Assembly: GCF_001667375.1 (NCBI RefSeq)
Contig: NZ_LZIN01000015.1
Coordinates: 31,748 to 95,747, forward strand
Source of the DNA: Mycolicibacter sinensis
GTDB lineage: Bacteria > Actinomycetota > Actinomycetes > Mycobacteriales > Mycobacteriaceae
Direction of reading: 5' to 3'
Length of the DNA: 64,000 nt
Each line of letters starts with the position of its first letter. Within the stretch, counting starts at the first letter, position 1. The translations under genes and the position numbers were made by a program. The notes beneath the pieces are model-generated. The model did no database searches. It had not been told where the DNA came from and saw only the letters and a list, made by a program, of their open reading frames with translations. Positions 1 to 9,588 of this stretch are shown here, piece after piece.

Positions 1-1624
1 CGGTGCCGATGCCGGCCGCGATCAGGTGGTGGGCGATCCGGTTGGCGCGGGCGTTGATCTCGGCGTAGCTGTAGCGGCCGTGGTCGTCGACGACGGCGAT
101 GGAGTCGGGGGTCAGCGCCGCTCGGTCGGCGACCAGCGCGCCCAGCGTGATCGGCGGGCCGGCGAAGTCCGGTCCGCACGAGACCGCGTCGAGCCAGGAG
201 CGGTCCGCTTCGCCGAGCATGTCCAGTTCGCTGATGATGGTCTCCGGTTGTGCGACCGCGGCGGCCAGCAACTGCACCAGATGCCGCAGCAGTTGGCCGA
301 CCAGGGCCGCGTCGAGCACATCGTGCAGGTATTCGGCTTCGATCAGCGCACCGTTATCACCGGTCTCGACCATGATTCCCAGCGGCAGCTGCGCGATCTT
401 GCCGCGGTAATCGGCACGCTCGCAGGTGATTCCGGCCGGGCGAAAGCCGCCGGAGTGCACGCCGTCGCCGGCGCGGAAGCCGAAGCTGAGCCGGGTGAGT
501 CGTTCCACTCCCCCGTTGCGCCGGTCCGGGTTGAGTTCGCGGACCACCCGGTCGAGGTTGATGCCCTGATGCGCGAACGCACCCAGCGCGGTGTCGCGGG
601 TTTGAGCCAGCAGTTCGACGAAGCGGGCAGCGGCGTCCACCTTCGCGCGCAGCACCACGGTGTTGCCGAAGTAGCCGATCGCGTCCTCGGTGCCGGCGGT
701 GCGGTTGAGAACCGGTGAGGCGATGAGGAAGTCGTCGGTGGCGGTGTAGCGGTAAATCAGCGCGGACAGCGCCGCGGCGACCACCATGTAGGGCGTCGCG
801 CCGTTGTCGCGTGCCAGCTCGGCGATGCCGTCCATCAACTCGGCGGGCACTGCGCGAGTGCATATTCCAGCACGCAGCGTGTGGGGCACCGCCGAGCCGC
901 GCGGGCCGGGCAGTTCCAGCGGGTCGGGCGGATCGGCCAGCAGGGTGCGCCAATAGTTCAGGTCGGCCTCGTGATCGGCGCAGGGCGTGGATGCCACAGC
1001 GTGTACGGGGGCCAGGGCGGCGAACGCATCGGGGTCTGCGTAGGCGGCGGTCAGGTCGGCGAAGAAGACCGCCCAGGAGGCGTCATCCCAGGCGATGTGG
1101 TGGGCCACCAGCAGCAGAATGTGTTCGTCGGGCCGGACCCGGATCAGGGTGAGCCGGAGCGGGGCATCGGATTCCAGCCGGAACGGGGTGGCGAATTCGC
1201 GCTGAGCCAGCACCTCCAGCCTCAGCGCCCGGGCTTGCTCGGCCAGGTCGGTGAGGTCGTGGTCGGCGAACCCGGGTGTCACGTCGCCGATCACCGGCTG
1301 GGGTTCCCCGTTGTCGTCGACGGCATAGGTGGTGCGCAGCACCGGGTGTCGGGCGGCCACCGCGGCCAGGGCGGAGCGCAGCCGGGCAGGCGCCAGCGGG
1401 CCGGTCAGCCGGTAGGAGACCGAGATGTTGGCGAGGGTGCCGTCGGGGTCCAGGGCCTGCACGAACCACATCCGGCGCTGCCCGTCATTCATCTCCGGCT
1501 GCGCGGGTGCCGCGGGTTCGGTGGCCGGCGCGGAGGCGCTCAGCCCGCGTTCGGCGAGCCGGCGGCGCAGCAACTCCAACCGCAGCTCGGTCGCGTCGGT
1601 CGACTGGTCGACGGTGTCAGTCAT
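1..1624 (-). CDS. mbtE: MbtE, mycobactin non-ribosomal peptide synthetase (3' part outside window)
   Basis: The reading frame is open from an ATG at 1624 to the window edge, giving about 541 residues. The product begins with a condensation domain (roughly residues 45-450) whose catalytic motif reads HHIAWDD at about 175-181. An adenylation domain then starts (AVVDDHGRYSYAEINARANR near the window edge). In mycobactin assembly MbtE adds a lysine-derived unit. The M. tuberculosis protein is about 1,680 residues, so about two thirds is missing here. The ATG overlaps the mbtD stop by 8 nt, which indicates translational coupling in the thioesterase-mbtC-mbtD-mbtE operon. The mbtE assignment rests on this position and on the C-A order; a neighbouring NRPS such as mbtF is less likely. 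Confidence 0.9.
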   Translation of the reverse strand, partial: MTDTVDQSTDATELRLELLRRRLAERGLSASAPATEPAAPAQPEMNDGQRRMWFVQALDPDGTLANISVSYRLTGPLAPARLRSALAAVAARHPVLRTTYAVDDNGEPQPVIGDVTPGFADHDLTDLAEQARALRLEVLAQREFATPFRLESDAPLRLTLIRVRPDEHILLLVAHHIAWDDASWAVFFADLTAAYADPDAFAALAPVHAVASTPCADHEADLNYWRTLLADPPDPLELPGPRGSAVPHTLRAGICTRAVPAELMDGIAELARDNGATPYMVVAAALSALIYRYTATDDFLIASPVLNRTAGTEDAIGYFGNTVVLRAKVDAAARFVELLAQTRDTALGAFAHQGINLDRVVRELNPDRRNGGVERLTRLSFGFRAGDGVHSGGFRPAGITCERADYRGKIAQLPLGIMVETGDNGALIEAEYLHDVLDAALVGQLLRHLVQLLAAAVAQPETIISELDMLGEADRSWLDAVSCGPDFAGPPITLGALVADRAALTPDSIAVVDDHGRYSYAEINARANRIAHHLIAAGIGT

Positions 1625-4544
1625 GGGTGAAGACAGTCCTTTCCGTCACCGCGGCCGGCGCGGTGTCGTCATGCAGCGTCGCCGTCAGCTGGGCGCCGGT
1701 CATTCCGGCCAGCAGCGGTCCGAGCGCTACCCGTCGGCCGGTCGCCCGGCCCAGTCGCCTGCGCAGGTCCAGGGCGAGCAATGAGTCCAGGCCGAGGTCC
1801 ACCAGGGCCCGGTGCATGTCGATGTCGTCGGGTGAGTCCAGGCCGAGCACCGTCGCCAGTTCGGCGGCCACCAGCTCGCCGACCGGGCGGCCGGTGTCGG
1901 TAGCCACCGATGACGCGGTCAGTGATTCGGCGAACGGGCTGGCCACCCCTTGGCTGTCGAAGAACACCGCCAGCCGGTCGAGGTCGGCGGTCAGGATCGC
2001 CGGATTGTTCGGCGCGGCCAGCAGTCCGGCGGTGATCGCCGCTTCGGGCGGCATCGGGGTCAGGCCGGTGCGCGCGATCCGGTTCTTCTCTTCGCCGCTG
2101 ACCACGGCGACGTCCTGCCACAGCCCCCAGCGGATCGCGTTCGCGTTCACGCCCGCTGCCCGAAGCCGCTCCGCCAGGATGTCGGCCATCCGGTTGGCCG
2201 CCGCGTACAGGCCGTGGCCCGATCCGCCCCACAGTGCCAGCACCGACGAGCAGACCAGCACGTGTGCGTCGGCGTTTCGCGGCCAGTGCCGCACCAGGTT
2301 GTCCAGTCCGATTACCTTGGCGCCGAAGGCGTCGCGAACAGCAGCATCGCCGATCTGCTCGGCGGCGACGGCTTCGGCCGACGCGGTGTGCACCACCAGC
2401 CCGGCCGGTGCCGGGCGGTGCTCGTCGACCAGCGCCGCCAGCGCCGCCTCGTCGGTGATATCGCATCGCAGCGCGCTGATGTTTGCCCCGGTGCGCGCGC
2501 GCAGCGCATCCAGTTGCGCCGCAGTGGCACCGGCGGCCCCGCTGCGGCTGAGCAACACGATGTTGCGGGCACCCCGCTCGGCGCAGAACGCCGCGAAGGC
2601 CATTCCGATGGCGCCGGTGCCACCGGTGATCACGACGGTCTCCGGAATCGCGGGCACTCCCGGGGCGGTGGAAGACTCGACCAGTCGTCGCGCCCACACC
2701 CGCCCGGCGCGCACCGCGACCTCGGTGTCGGTCAGGGTCAGTGCGGTGATCGCGGCCCGGAGGTCGGCGGCAGTGAACTGGGCCGGCAGGTCCAGGTGGG
2801 CGAACGTCTGGTCGGGGTAGCCGAATCCGGTGCTGCGGTGCAGCGCCGCCAAGGCGGCGGCCCCGGGCCGCGGCAGCGGATCACTGTCGAGCCGTTCGGC
2901 GCCGCGGGTGATCAGCCACACCCGTCTGCAGTTCAGGCCTGGCGCCGGCGGTGTCTGTCTTCCCGCGTGGCCGGCGAAGGCCCTTGCCGCCGCGGTGATC
3001 TCAACATCCTCGGCGGGCGGGGCGATGAGCACCAGCAGTTCGGCGTCCGCCGGGGCGACCGCACCGGCGTCCAGACCGGCCGCCAGCCGCGTGGCCAGGT
3101 CAGCGGATTCGCCGGTGTAGTCGATGACGGCTACCCCGACGGGCCGGTCCGCGGGTTCATCGACCGGCGCCCACTGTTCGGTCATGACGACCGGCTGCCG
3201 GTAGCGCTGCGCGGACGGCTCGACACCGGCCCACAGCCTGGTGGTGTGCATCGGCGCGTGCGGGAAGTGCCGCAGCGGTGCTCCTGCGCCGGGTGCGGCG
3301 AAGTCCCGCCAACGATAGCCAGGATCGGAGATCGCCGCAGCAGCGATGTTGGCCGACAGCGCCTCGTCGGCCGGGCGATCGCGGTCGGCGCTGGCCAATA
3401 CCTGCGCGGAATCGGCAATGTCACCCAGTGGCACCAGCAGGGTGGGGTGCGCCGACATCTCGACGAACGTGGTGACCCCGCGCGCCACCGCGGCCGCGGT
3501 GGCCAGGTCGAACCGTACCCGCTGACGCAGGTTGTCGAACCAGTACTGCCGGAACGTCTTACCCGGCGGGATCGGGCCGCCGTACACCGAGCCGATGAAC
3601 TCCACTGGGGCGCTGTGGAATTGCGCGTCGGGAAGCTGTGCCATCATCCGATCACGCAGGGGCTCCAAAACGCTGGTGTGGGCCGGATAGCGCACCGCCA
3701 GCTCGCGGGCGAACACCCCGCGACGGTCGGCGCGCGCCAGGATCTGCTGCACCGCAGCCCATTCGCCGGAGACCACCACCGATTGCGGGCCGTTGACCAC
3801 CGACAGCTCCACCCAGCCGGGAGTGCCGGCGATGAATTCGGCAGCGGCCTCGGCGCCCAGCGCGATCATCGCCATTCCGAATCGTCCCGGGGCGTCATCG
3901 GTCAACTCCGCTCGCGCGATCACCACCGCGACCGCGGCGTCGAGGTCCACCACGCCGGCGGTGTAGGCCGCGGCGAGCTCTCCCAGACTGTGGCCGACGG
4001 TGATGTCGGGCAGCACCCCGAAATGCCGCCAGGTGGCGGCCAGCGCCGCGGCGTGGGTGAACTGCGCGGCCTGCACCACCACCGGGTCGGGGTCGTCGGT
4101 GCCGCGCAGATAGGTCAACGGCGAGGCGTGCCCGGCGCGGCGGAAGGCATCCGCGCAGCGGTCCGCCTCGGCGCGATAGGCCGCGATGCCGAACAGGTCG
4201 GCCCCCATGCCGGACCACTGGTTTCCCTGGCCGGGGAACACGAAGGCGGTGCGGGCGGCCTCCTGCTGATGGGATCGGGCCACCAGCGGGTGGTCGGCGT
4301 CGTGGTAGACGGCGTCGAGGCCGCTGATCAGTTCGCCCGCGTCGCGGGCCCGGATCACGGCGCGGTAGCGGCGGATCGGGCGGGTGGCCCGCAGCGTCTG
4401 CGCCACGGCCGCGACGCCGGGCCGGCGGGTGTGCAGGTAGCGCGCCAGTGCGCCGGCCTCGGCCTGGACCAGGTCGCGGGCGTGTGCCGAGATCAGGACG
4501 GGGATGCGGCCGTCGGGCAGGGCGGTCGGGTGGGTGCTCAGCAC
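1617..4544 (-). CDS. mbtD: MbtD, mycobactin polyketide synthase (AT-KR-ACP)
   Basis: This 975-residue modular PKS protein lacks a ketosynthase. The acyltransferase domain shows FVFPGQGNQW near residue 101 and the nucleophile motif GHSLGE at 184-189. The ketoreductase Rossmann motif VVITGGTGAIG lies near residue 635. A C-terminal carrier domain has GLDSLLALDL, with the phosphopantetheine serine near 915. Family knowledge: MbtD works with the separate ketosynthase MbtC to insert the beta-hydroxy acid unit of mycobactin. Length matches M. tuberculosis MbtD (about 1,000 residues). Its start lies inside the end of mbtC (7-nt overlap) and its stop overlaps the mbtE start, so the three genes are one transcription unit. 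Confidence 0.95.
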   Translation of the reverse strand: MLSTHPTALPDGRIPVLISAHARDLVQAEAGALARYLHTRRPGVAAVAQTLRATRPIRRYRAVIRARDAGELISGLDAVYHDADHPLVARSHQQEAARTAFVFPGQGNQWSGMGADLFGIAAYRAEADRCADAFRRAGHASPLTYLRGTDDPDPVVVQAAQFTHAAALAATWRHFGVLPDITVGHSLGELAAAYTAGVVDLDAAVAVVIARAELTDDAPGRFGMAMIALGAEAAAEFIAGTPGWVELSVVNGPQSVVVSGEWAAVQQILARADRRGVFARELAVRYPAHTSVLEPLRDRMMAQLPDAQFHSAPVEFIGSVYGGPIPPGKTFRQYWFDNLRQRVRFDLATAAAVARGVTTFVEMSAHPTLLVPLGDIADSAQVLASADRDRPADEALSANIAAAAISDPGYRWRDFAAPGAGAPLRHFPHAPMHTTRLWAGVEPSAQRYRQPVVMTEQWAPVDEPADRPVGVAVIDYTGESADLATRLAAGLDAGAVAPADAELLVLIAPPAEDVEITAAARAFAGHAGRQTPPAPGLNCRRVWLITRGAERLDSDPLPRPGAAALAALHRSTGFGYPDQTFAHLDLPAQFTAADLRAAITALTLTDTEVAVRAGRVWARRLVESSTAPGVPAIPETVVITGGTGAIGMAFAAFCAERGARNIVLLSRSGAAGATAAQLDALRARTGANISALRCDITDEAALAALVDEHRPAPAGLVVHTASAEAVAAEQIGDAAVRDAFGAKVIGLDNLVRHWPRNADAHVLVCSSVLALWGGSGHGLYAAANRMADILAERLRAAGVNANAIRWGLWQDVAVVSGEEKNRIARTGLTPMPPEAAITAGLLAAPNNPAILTADLDRLAVFFDSQGVASPFAESLTASSVATDTGRPVGELVAAELATVLGLDSPDDIDMHRALVDLGLDSLLALDLRRRLGRATGRRVALGPLLAGMTGAQLTATLHDDTAPAAVTERTVFTHD

Positions 4545-5872
4545 GACGGCGCCATTTCCGCGTCGTCGACGGCGACGATCACGTGCGCGTTGGTGCCGCT
4601 CATCCCGAACGCCGACACCGAGCCGATCCGGCGGCCGTCGCCGGCCGGCCAGGCGGTGATGGTCTCGGCCAGGGTGATGCCGCCGCCGGCCCCGCCGTCC
4701 CAGTCGATGCCGTCGTGCCAGCCGTCGCGCACATGCAGGGTGGGCGGGATCATCTGGTGTTCGGCGGCCAGCAGCACCTTGGTCAGCCCGAGCGCTCCGG
4801 CCGCGGCCTGGGTGTGCCCGATGTTGGACTTCACCGAGCCGAGCCGCGGGCCGGCGGCCGGCTCGGTGTCGGCGCCGTAGACGTTGATCAGCGACCGCAG
4901 TTCGACGGGATCGCCGACCCGGGTGCCGGTGCCGTGGCCCTCGATCATGCCGACCTGGCCGGGGTGCACGTCCGCGTCGGCCAGCGCGTGCCGGAACAGT
5001 CGCTGCTGGGCCTGCTCACTGGGGGTGAGCAAGCCGGTGGTGTGACCGTCCTGGTTGAGCCGGCTGGCCAGCACTTCGCCGTAGATATGCCGGCCATCGC
5101 GCAAAGCCGCTGACTTGCGTTGCAGCACAAAGATTCCGGCGCCTTCGGCCCAGACCGTTCCGGTGGCGGCGGCGCTGTAGGGCCGGCAGTGTCCGTCGTC
5201 GGACAGCGCGTGCTGCTTGGAGAATTCGACGAAGAATCCGGGCGAGCCCATCACGCACACGCCGCCGGCGAGCGCCATGTCGGCGTCACCGGTCCGGATT
5301 GCCTGGATCGCCAGGTGCAGCGCTGAGAGCGCCGAGGAACAGGAGGTGTCGACGGTCAGGGCCGGGCCGGCCAGCCCGAGGGTGTAGGCGACCCGGCCGG
5401 AGATCACCGACAACGCGGTGCCGGGCAGCAGGTGACCGCTGTGGGCGGAGAACTGCGCCATGTCCGGGCCGTAGCCGGTGACCGATGCGCCCAGGTAGAC
5501 GCCGACGTCGTGGCCGGTGAGCTCGTCGGGGTTGATGCCGGCGTCCTCCAGCGCACGCCAGGCCACCCGCAGCGCGACCCGCTGCTGCGGGTCCATCGCG
5601 ATGGCTTCACGCGGCGCGATTCCGAAGAATCCGGGGTCGAATTCGGCGGCGCCTGAAAGGAATCCGCCGGCGTTGCAGATGGGCTTGAAGCCGTCGCGGT
5701 GTGATCCGTCGATGAGTTCGCGCACCGCCCAGTCCCGGTCCTCGGGAATAGTGCTCAGCGCCTCACGTCCGTCGGCCAGCAGCGACCAGTACTGTTCGGC
5801 CGTGTCGATTCCGCCGGGCGCCTCGATGCCCAGGCCAACGATGACGACCGGATCCTCGCACCGATCAGGCAT
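4538..5872 (-). CDS. mbtC: MbtC, mycobactin beta-ketoacyl synthase
   Basis: This is a stand-alone ketosynthase of 444 residues. The active-site cysteine lies in VDTSCSSALSAL, and the two conserved histidines lie in EGHGTGT and NIGHTQ. The start ATG at 5872 gives the family length and overlaps the end of the upstream thioesterase gene by 8 nt. MbtC supplies the condensing activity that MbtD lacks, so the two act as one split PKS module in the cytoplasm. Nothing in the sequence looks damaged. Confidence 0.94.
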   Translation of the reverse strand: MPDRCEDPVVIVGLGIEAPGGIDTAEQYWSLLADGREALSTIPEDRDWAVRELIDGSHRDGFKPICNAGGFLSGAAEFDPGFFGIAPREAIAMDPQQRVALRVAWRALEDAGINPDELTGHDVGVYLGASVTGYGPDMAQFSAHSGHLLPGTALSVISGRVAYTLGLAGPALTVDTSCSSALSALHLAIQAIRTGDADMALAGGVCVMGSPGFFVEFSKQHALSDDGHCRPYSAAATGTVWAEGAGIFVLQRKSAALRDGRHIYGEVLASRLNQDGHTTGLLTPSEQAQQRLFRHALADADVHPGQVGMIEGHGTGTRVGDPVELRSLINVYGADTEPAAGPRLGSVKSNIGHTQAAAGALGLTKVLLAAEHQMIPPTLHVRDGWHDGIDWDGGAGGGITLAETITAWPAGDGRRIGSVSAFGMSGTNAHVIVAVDDAEMAPSC

Positions 5873-6605
5873 CGGCGATGATCCGATTCGCCAGAGTGTC
5901 GATGTGTTCGTAGTGGTAGAAGTGCCCGCCGTCGTACAGCGAGACGGTGCAGGCGCCGGTGGTGTGTTCGGCCCAGCCCTCCAGCAGGTCGGTGCCGACG
6001 CGGTCGTCGGAGCGGCCGCCGAGCACATTGATGGCGGCGCGGATGCGCACCTCGGGTGCGCACTGGTAGCGGTTGAACGCCAGATAGTCCGAGCGCACCG
6101 GGGTGAGCAACAGCGTGAGGAATTCCTCGTCCGCCAGTATGCGCGGGTCGGTGCCGCCGAGTTCCTCCAGTTCGGCACGCAGGTCGGCATCACCGGTGGG
6201 CACCTTGCGCAGCCCGGCCACCACGCCCGGGGCCGGCGCGGCCGAGGCCCACAGCCGCTGAATCTCGATGCCGCGTTCTTCGGCGATCCGGGCGAACTCG
6301 AAGGCGACGAGCGAGCCCATGCTGTGCCCGAAGAGCCGCAGCGGCCCGACCTGGTGCCAGGGCGCCGCGTCGAAGAGGCTGCGGGCCAGCTCCGGGACGG
6401 TTTCGGCGGGCGGTTCGCGGAACCGGTCGGCGCGCTGCGGATACTGCATGACGTAGGTGTCGACGCCGGCGGCCAAGGCCAGCGCCAAGGGGCGGTAGTT
6501 GACCGCCGCTCCCCCGGCGTGCGGGAATACCAGGGTTGCCGGCCCGGGCCCGGAAAAGCGGCCCATCCAGGTCGGAAACTGCGCGACGGCCGAGGTGTCG
6601 TCCAT
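5865..6605 (-). CDS. mbtT: Stand-alone type II thioesterase of the mycobactin operon (MbtT-like)
   Basis: An alpha/beta-hydrolase thioesterase of about 246 residues. The N-terminal motif is FPHAGG, the nucleophile elbow is GHSMGS, and the C-terminal catalytic histidine is likely in GGHFYHYEH. ATG 6605 is preferred because GAGGGGA precedes it; an upstream ATG at 6620 has no visible ribosome site. Type II thioesterases remove misprimed or stalled acyl groups from NRPS/PKS carrier domains. The gene is first in the operon with mbtC-mbtD-mbtE, below an IdeR-like box. From recall, M. tuberculosis MbtB is about 270 residues longer than the MbtB here and ends in a thioesterase domain, so this gene may be the detached counterpart of that domain. 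The symbol follows naming used for stand-alone TE genes in other mycobacterial mbt loci. Confidence 0.85.
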   Translation of the reverse strand: MDDTSAVAQFPTWMGRFSGPGPATLVFPHAGGAAVNYRPLALALAAGVDTYVMQYPQRADRFREPPAETVPELARSLFDAAPWHQVGPLRLFGHSMGSLVAFEFARIAEERGIEIQRLWASAAPAPGVVAGLRKVPTGDADLRAELEELGGTDPRILADEEFLTLLLTPVRSDYLAFNRYQCAPEVRIRAAINVLGGRSDDRVGTDLLEGWAEHTTGACTVSLYDGGHFYHYEHIDTLANRIIADA

Positions 6606-6633
6606 CCGGTCCCCTCGCATGCAAGTCAGTCTG

Positions 6634-6652
6634 TTAGTAAAGGCTGCCCTAA
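6634..6652. promoter_or_regulatory. IdeR box upstream of the thioesterase-mbtCDE operon
   Basis: TTAGTAAAGGCTGCCCTAA matches the IdeR consensus TWAGGTWAGSCTWACCTWA at 15 of 19 positions. It ends 29 nt upstream of the chosen start codon, where iron-loaded IdeR would block transcription. It differs at one base from the site between mbtB and mbtA, and the identity runs a few bases past the box. Confidence 0.75.
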
Positions 6653-6731
6653 TTTCCCGGGTTAGATTACCCCTCTGGCGGGCGCGCCGGAAATCCGGGC
6701 GGGCTCTTGGCTGGCCCTGGCCCCTCTGCCG

Positions 6732-6782
6732 CGCCGAACGTGCACTGAGCGCGGTTTTTTCGCACTGAATACACGTTCGGCG
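6732..6782. repeat. Intergenic palindrome, terminator-like
   Basis: Arms CGCCGAACGTG (6732-6742) and CACGTTCGGCG (6772-6782) are perfect 11-bp reverse complements around a 29-nt loop containing six T residues. It lies between the mbt operon promoter and the NTF2-like gene. The CGAACGTG/CACGTTCG arms resemble the palindromes at 47013 and 63911. Confidence 0.6.
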
Positions 6783-6816
6783 AAGGCGGCGCCGCGCCAT
6801 GGGCCACACTCCCCTG

Positions 6817-7188
6817 ATGGACGTCCGCGCCACGATCGATACCTACCTTCGGGCCTGGATGCAGCAGGACCCGGACCTGATCGTCACGATCTTCACCGAC
6901 GACGCGACGTATCACGAGCGGGTGCTGGGCGAACCGATCCGCACCCGGGCCGGGATCCGCGACTACTGGCAGAGCAAGGTGGTTGAGGGACAGGCCAATA
7001 TCGACGCCCGATTGCTCAACCTCTACACCGCCACCGACGGCACCACGGTGATCGCCGAGTGGGAGGCTACCTTCGACGACCGGGTGCAGGGCCACCGCAA
7101 GCGGATGCGCGAGGTCGCGATCCTGGAGTTCGCCGGGGAGCGGATCGCCAGCCTGCGCGAGTACTGGGCTTCAGAGGTCGTCGGGTAA
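6817..7188 (+). CDS. SnoaL/NTF2-like small protein
   Basis: About 123 residues with the look of the NTF2-like superfamily: an N-terminal helix (IDTYLRAWMQQDPDLI), then TIFTDDATYHERV, RTRAGIRDYWQSKV and a C-terminal sheet ending in ASLREYW. Proteins of this fold may be isomerases, cyclases or simple ligand-binding proteins, and the substrate cannot be read from sequence. ATG 6817 is preferred for its fit to the domain start; ATG 6799 would add six residues. It is the first gene of the island that separates the thioesterase operon from mbtB. No IdeR-like site directly precedes it. Confidence 0.7.
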   Translation: MDVRATIDTYLRAWMQQDPDLIVTIFTDDATYHERVLGEPIRTRAGIRDYWQSKVVEGQANIDARLLNLYTATDGTTVIAEWEATFDDRVQGHRKRMREVAILEFAGERIASLREYWASEVVG

Positions 7189-7212
7189 AGCGGGTTGGGT
7201 ATACGTCCTGCG

Positions 7213-7896
7213 TCAGAGGTGGCTCGCCACGAAGGTCGCGGCCTGACCGGGCATCGGCGACTGCGCGTAGGACAGGTGCGGCGCGGAGACCATCTCCTCC
7301 GGTGAAGGCAGCGCCAGGGCGCCCGGTGTACAAATCGGATCGCCGTCCGCACACAGATCAATGGCCTTGGCGCCGTACCACGGGCTGATCTCGCTGATCG
7401 GTCCCCCCAGGTACCTGTCGGTCGGGTTCCCGAAGACAGCGACCGCAGCCACATGTTGCGCCTCGTCCTCCGACAGGGTGGCAGCGTTGAAGCCCGCCAC
7501 CGATGCCCGCGCGATGGTGATCAGGTCGATGACCATCGCGCCTTGGGAGTATCCGCCGAGCACCAGCTTGGTGTCGGGGCAGTTCGCGACCATGGATTGA
7601 ACGTGAGCGTTCGCATCGCCGGCGCCGGCGGACGCCGACGGCGGCCAATCGTCGGTGGCGGGGTAATTGACCGCGTATACCCCGACGGACCGCCCTCCGG
7701 CCTGGGGGCGCAGTGCATCGACGAATCTCTGGCCGACTCCGCCGAGGCCGGGTGGCTCGCCGGTGCCACGGGCGAAGGTCACCTCGACGTCGGGACAGGC
7801 GGCAGCGGACGCCGAGGGAGCTGGAGCACCGGCCAGCGTCGCCACGGCGGTCAGCACCGGAACACCGAGCAATACGATCGATCGGCCCGTTGTCAT
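7213..7896 (-). CDS. Secreted cutinase-family serine esterase
   Basis: A 227-residue protein with a signal peptide (hydrophobic core at about residues 8-30, ending in ASA) and the cutinase pattern CPDVEVTFARGTGEPPG. The nucleophile motif is GYSQG, a paired-cysteine segment carries the catalytic Asp (LCADGDPIC), and the catalytic His is in APHLSYAQ. Mycobacterial cutinase-like proteins are exported esterases, phospholipases or thioesterases. It points the opposite way to its neighbour at 6817 and lies in the accessory island. All catalytic residues are present, so it should be active. Confidence 0.9.
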   Translation of the reverse strand: MTTGRSIVLLGVPVLTAVATLAGAPAPSASAAACPDVEVTFARGTGEPPGLGGVGQRFVDALRPQAGGRSVGVYAVNYPATDDWPPSASAGAGDANAHVQSMVANCPDTKLVLGGYSQGAMVIDLITIARASVAGFNAATLSEDEAQHVAAVAVFGNPTDRYLGGPISEISPWYGAKAIDLCADGDPICTPGALALPSPEEMVSAPHLSYAQSPMPGQAATFVASHL

Positions 7897-8073
7897 GTCA
7901 TCGATGCTGGCACACCGCGACGGCGGTCCACCACCCCTGATCGCGACATCTAGCTGGGGTTTTCAGACACTTTCCGGGCATCGAGACGCGGATGTGCCGC
8001 CTGAAGTGGGGTCGGCCATCCATCAAGGACCCGATGGCCCGAAGTTGTCGGACCCCGCTGCGATGATGAACTC

Positions 8074-9324
8074 ATGTCAACGACCGCACTGTCCGGCACC
8101 CCTCGGAGGGGTCCTGCCCAGCGTCTGGACGTGCTGTTCGAGGAGTTATCCGAGCTGACCGGTCAACGCAACGCCATTGATGGGCGCATCGTGGAGATCG
8201 TCGCCGAGATCGACCGCGACAAGCTGTGGGGCGCCACGGGCGTCCGCTCAATCCCGGCCCTAGTGGCCTGGCGAACGGGGGTGTCGCCGAGCAACGCCCA
8301 CACCATCGCCACGATCGCCCACCGGCTCGACGAATTCCCCCGCTGCGCTGAAGGCATGCGCGAAGGCCGCTTCTCCCTCGATCAAGTCGGCGTGATCGCG
8401 CAGCGCGCCGCCGACGGATCCGACGAGCACTACGCGCAACTGGTCGGGGTCGCCACCGTCACCCAACTGCGCACCGCAGTCAAGCTCGAACCACGCCCCG
8501 ACCCCGACCCGCGAGCCGAACCGGAACGCTCGATCACCAAGACCAGCGACGAACACGGCAGCTGCTGGCGCATCAAACTCAACCCCCTCGATGCGGCAAA
8601 GTTCGACGCCGCCCTGCAGTCCCATCTCGATGCGCTGATGGCTGAATGGAAGCGCGATCACGAGGATGGCGGCGGTGCCTCAGAGCAGCGGCCGCCGTTG
8701 CCGAGCACCGCCGATGCGTTCATGCGCTTGATCGAAACCGGCTGGGACACCGAGGCCGCCCGCCGCCCCCACGGCCACCACACCACCGTGGTGATGCATG
8801 TCGACGTCGAGCAGCAGGTCGGTGCCTTACACCTAGGCCCGCTGCTGTCCGACGCCGAACGGCAGTACCTGGCCTGCGATGCCACCTGCGAAGTGTGGTT
8901 CCAACGCGATGGCGAAGTGATCGGTTGTGGTCGATCGACCCGCACGATCAGCCGCCGGCTTCGCCGGGCCCTGGAGCACCGCGACTCCTGCTGTGCGGTT
9001 CCCGGCTGTGGCGCCACCCGCGGCCTGCATGCGCACCATATTCAGCATTGGGAAGACGGCGGCCCCACCGAGCTGGCCAACCTGGTACTGATCTGCCCCT
9101 ATCACCATCGCCTGCACCACCGCGGCATCATCACCATCACCGGCGATGCCGCCAACCTCACCATCACCGACAACACCAACCGACCACTGGAGTCGGCATC
9201 GCTAGCCCGACCACCCAAGCGACCCCCACCAGCCGTCCCACCCTGCCCCGGACCCACCGGCGAACGCGCCCAATGGTGGTGGTACCAACCCTTCCAACCC
9301 CAACCACCACCGAACACCAACTAG
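8074..9324 (+). CDS. DUF222 / HNH endonuclease protein of the 13E12 repeat family
   Basis: A 416-residue protein. The N-terminal DUF222 region (about 20-280) contains TGVSPSNAHTIATIAHRL. A C-terminal HNH nuclease domain follows, with zinc-type cysteines (CAVPGCGATRGLHAHHIQHW) and a second half LVLICPYHHRLHH. The tail is proline-rich. This family is the mycobacterial 13E12 family, which occurs in many copies per genome and is linked to mobile-element insertion sites. Its presence in the middle of a siderophore cluster supports acquisition of the island by insertion. The frame is intact. I cannot see terminal repeats that would define a mobile unit. Confidence 0.88.
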   Translation: MSTTALSGTPRRGPAQRLDVLFEELSELTGQRNAIDGRIVEIVAEIDRDKLWGATGVRSIPALVAWRTGVSPSNAHTIATIAHRLDEFPRCAEGMREGRFSLDQVGVIAQRAADGSDEHYAQLVGVATVTQLRTAVKLEPRPDPDPRAEPERSITKTSDEHGSCWRIKLNPLDAAKFDAALQSHLDALMAEWKRDHEDGGGASEQRPPLPSTADAFMRLIETGWDTEAARRPHGHHTTVVMHVDVEQQVGALHLGPLLSDAERQYLACDATCEVWFQRDGEVIGCGRSTRTISRRLRRALEHRDSCCAVPGCGATRGLHAHHIQHWEDGGPTELANLVLICPYHHRLHHRGIITITGDAANLTITDNTNRPLESASLARPPKRPPPAVPPCPGPTGERAQWWWYQPFQPQPPPNTN

Positions 9325-9588
9325 GTTCGCCCCCCGGCCAGCCAGCGCACCGCCTCGTCGATCCTCAAATACGCTGGAGAATAACCAGGTCGTTGCATCG
9401 CTTTCCGTCACCGAGCGTCAGAATCACGGCCGAAAGCCAAACCGTCGGAGTGCGCAACGCATAGCCGGAGGACGTGGGCGCGACGACGCTTATGCCATGG
9501 GTGATTCACCCCCGGCCAGGGCTACGCGTTCTATGCACGACCCGAAAACCAAGTGCCGCAAGGGACGCCCGTCCGACGACGCCGCACG

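Noticed and set aside
1950..4880. Open frame of 976 codons on the plus strand
   Set aside because: It lies antisense to mbtD and mbtC, has the Arg/Gly-rich composition of G+C shadow frames and shows no domain.
6661..6679. Possible second IdeR box after the thioesterase site
   Set aside because: GTTAGATTACCCCTCTGGC keeps only part of the consensus, with the central bases wrong.
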